Assembly: GCA_902764045.1 (NCBI GenBank)
Contig: CACWUI010000089.1
Coordinates: forward strand, 1-5,239
Length of the DNA stretch: 5,239 nucleotides
Reading direction: 5' to 3'
From: an uncultured Lachnospiraceae bacterium
GTDB lineage: Bacteria; Bacillota; Clostridia; Lachnospirales; Lachnospiraceae
The translations under genes were made by a program, and so were the position numbers. Shown here one piece after another: positions 4,904-5,239 of this stretch (the first letter of the stretch is position 1; each line of letters begins with the position of its first letter). The notes under the pieces are model-generated. The model was not told where the DNA came from, made no database searches, and saw only the letters and a program-made list of their open reading frames with translations.

Positions 4904-5239
4904 TTATCTGCCGGCAGATTTGATCCTTTGTACGGCTCTGTTGAAGGAATCCTCTGAGATCCGCTGGTTTACAGCGCTCTGCTGCTCACGAAGCTCGGCC
5001 TCAGCAGCCTCCTTCGCCTTACGCGCACGCTCGGCATCGATCTCCTCGGGCTTCTCGGCTGAGTACACAATGACCGTAACGTCATTAGGCCCAACCTTTA
5101 CGATACCTCCGGTAACCACGGCAATGTGCCATTCCGGGTCTCCGGGGGTCTTATAACGAAGCTCACCGACGGAAACCTGTGCCGTCATCTGGGTATGATT
5201 GGCAAGTATCTCAGTACCGCCGTCTTCAGCCGGATATAT
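4904..5239 (-). CDS. atpC: ATP synthase F1 epsilon subunit (AtpC), N-terminus cut by window edge
   Basis: The frame is open from the right edge to the TAA at 4906-4904, giving 111 residues (IYPAEDGGTEILANHTQM...). The methionine at 5188 is internal: the sequence before it continues the epsilon beta-sandwich, so roughly 20-30 residues are missing outside the window. The beta domain includes SVGELRYKT, HIAVVTGGIVKVGPNDVTVI and VYSAEKPEEID. A long charged, alanine-rich helical hairpin follows to the end (AERARKAKEAAEAELREQQ... RAVQRIKSAGR). Epsilon couples the F1 rotor to the c-ring and its C-terminal helices can inhibit ATP hydrolysis. The motif IDAERA (5041-5024) fits the I/L-D-x-x-R-A ATP-binding motif described for Bacillus-type epsilon. 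It is normally the last atp gene, in agreement with the terminator that follows. Confidence 0.94.
   Translation of the reverse strand: MYPAEDGGTEILANHTQMTAQVSVGELRYKTPGDPEWHIAVVTGGIVKVGPNDVTVIVYSAEKPEEIDAERARKAKEAAEAELREQQSAVNQRISEDSFNRAVQRIKSAGR

Noticed and set aside
4904..5188. A separate 94-residue small protein starting at the ATG at 5188
   Set aside because: The frame continues upstream to the window edge in clear AtpC sequence, so this methionine is internal to a truncated atpC.

Overview
The window reads as a core-genome segment of a Gram-positive anaerobe of the class Clostridia. A Lachnospiraceae-type genome is my best guess, from protein wording and gene order; the species cannot be named from sequence alone. 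All real genes lie on the minus strand, so transcription runs from the right edge (5239) towards position 1. I see no mobile element, CRISPR array, tRNA, rRNA or sign of recent transfer.

Layout in transcription order. (1) 5239-4904: the C-terminal part of atpC, the epsilon subunit of F1Fo ATP synthase and last gene of an atp operon that enters from the right. It is closed by a strong intrinsic terminator (about 4887-4854). (2) 4772-4744: a near-consensus sigma-A-type promoter (TTGACA, 17-bp spacer, TATCAT) with a palindrome just upstream of its -35 box. It starts a tightly packed operon. (3) ireB, a small cytosolic regulator linked to PASTA Ser/Thr kinases. (4) ruvX (yqgF), a RNase H-fold nuclease. 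(5) A very acidic DUF1292 protein (YrzB family). (6) rnj, RNase J with a long, asparagine- and arginine-rich disordered N-terminal tail. (7) trmR (yrrM), a tRNA wobble-uridine O-methyltransferase. (8) A U32-family protein of the TrhP type, cut by the left edge.

The order ireB-ruvX-DUF1292-...-trmR-U32 matches the B. subtilis block yrzL-yrrK-yrzB-yrrL-yrrM-yrrN-yrrO. Here RNase J occupies the slot where B. subtilis has yrrL (mltG), and the block follows the atp operon rather than alaS. Gaps are 1, 39, 12, -1 and 16 nt, so co-transcription and some translational coupling are likely.

Functionally the operon groups RNA metabolism (RuvX, RNase J), tRNA wobble-uridine 5-hydroxylation and methylation (U32/TrhP then TrmR), and a kinase-linked regulator (IreB). 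The most interesting unexplained signals are the low-complexity RNase J tail beside a co-translated polyacidic protein, a possible pair of alternative RNA hairpins between ruvX and the DUF1292 gene, and the operator-like palindrome at the ireB promoter. I found no clearly new system; this is mainly a conserved housekeeping operon with a few unusual details.
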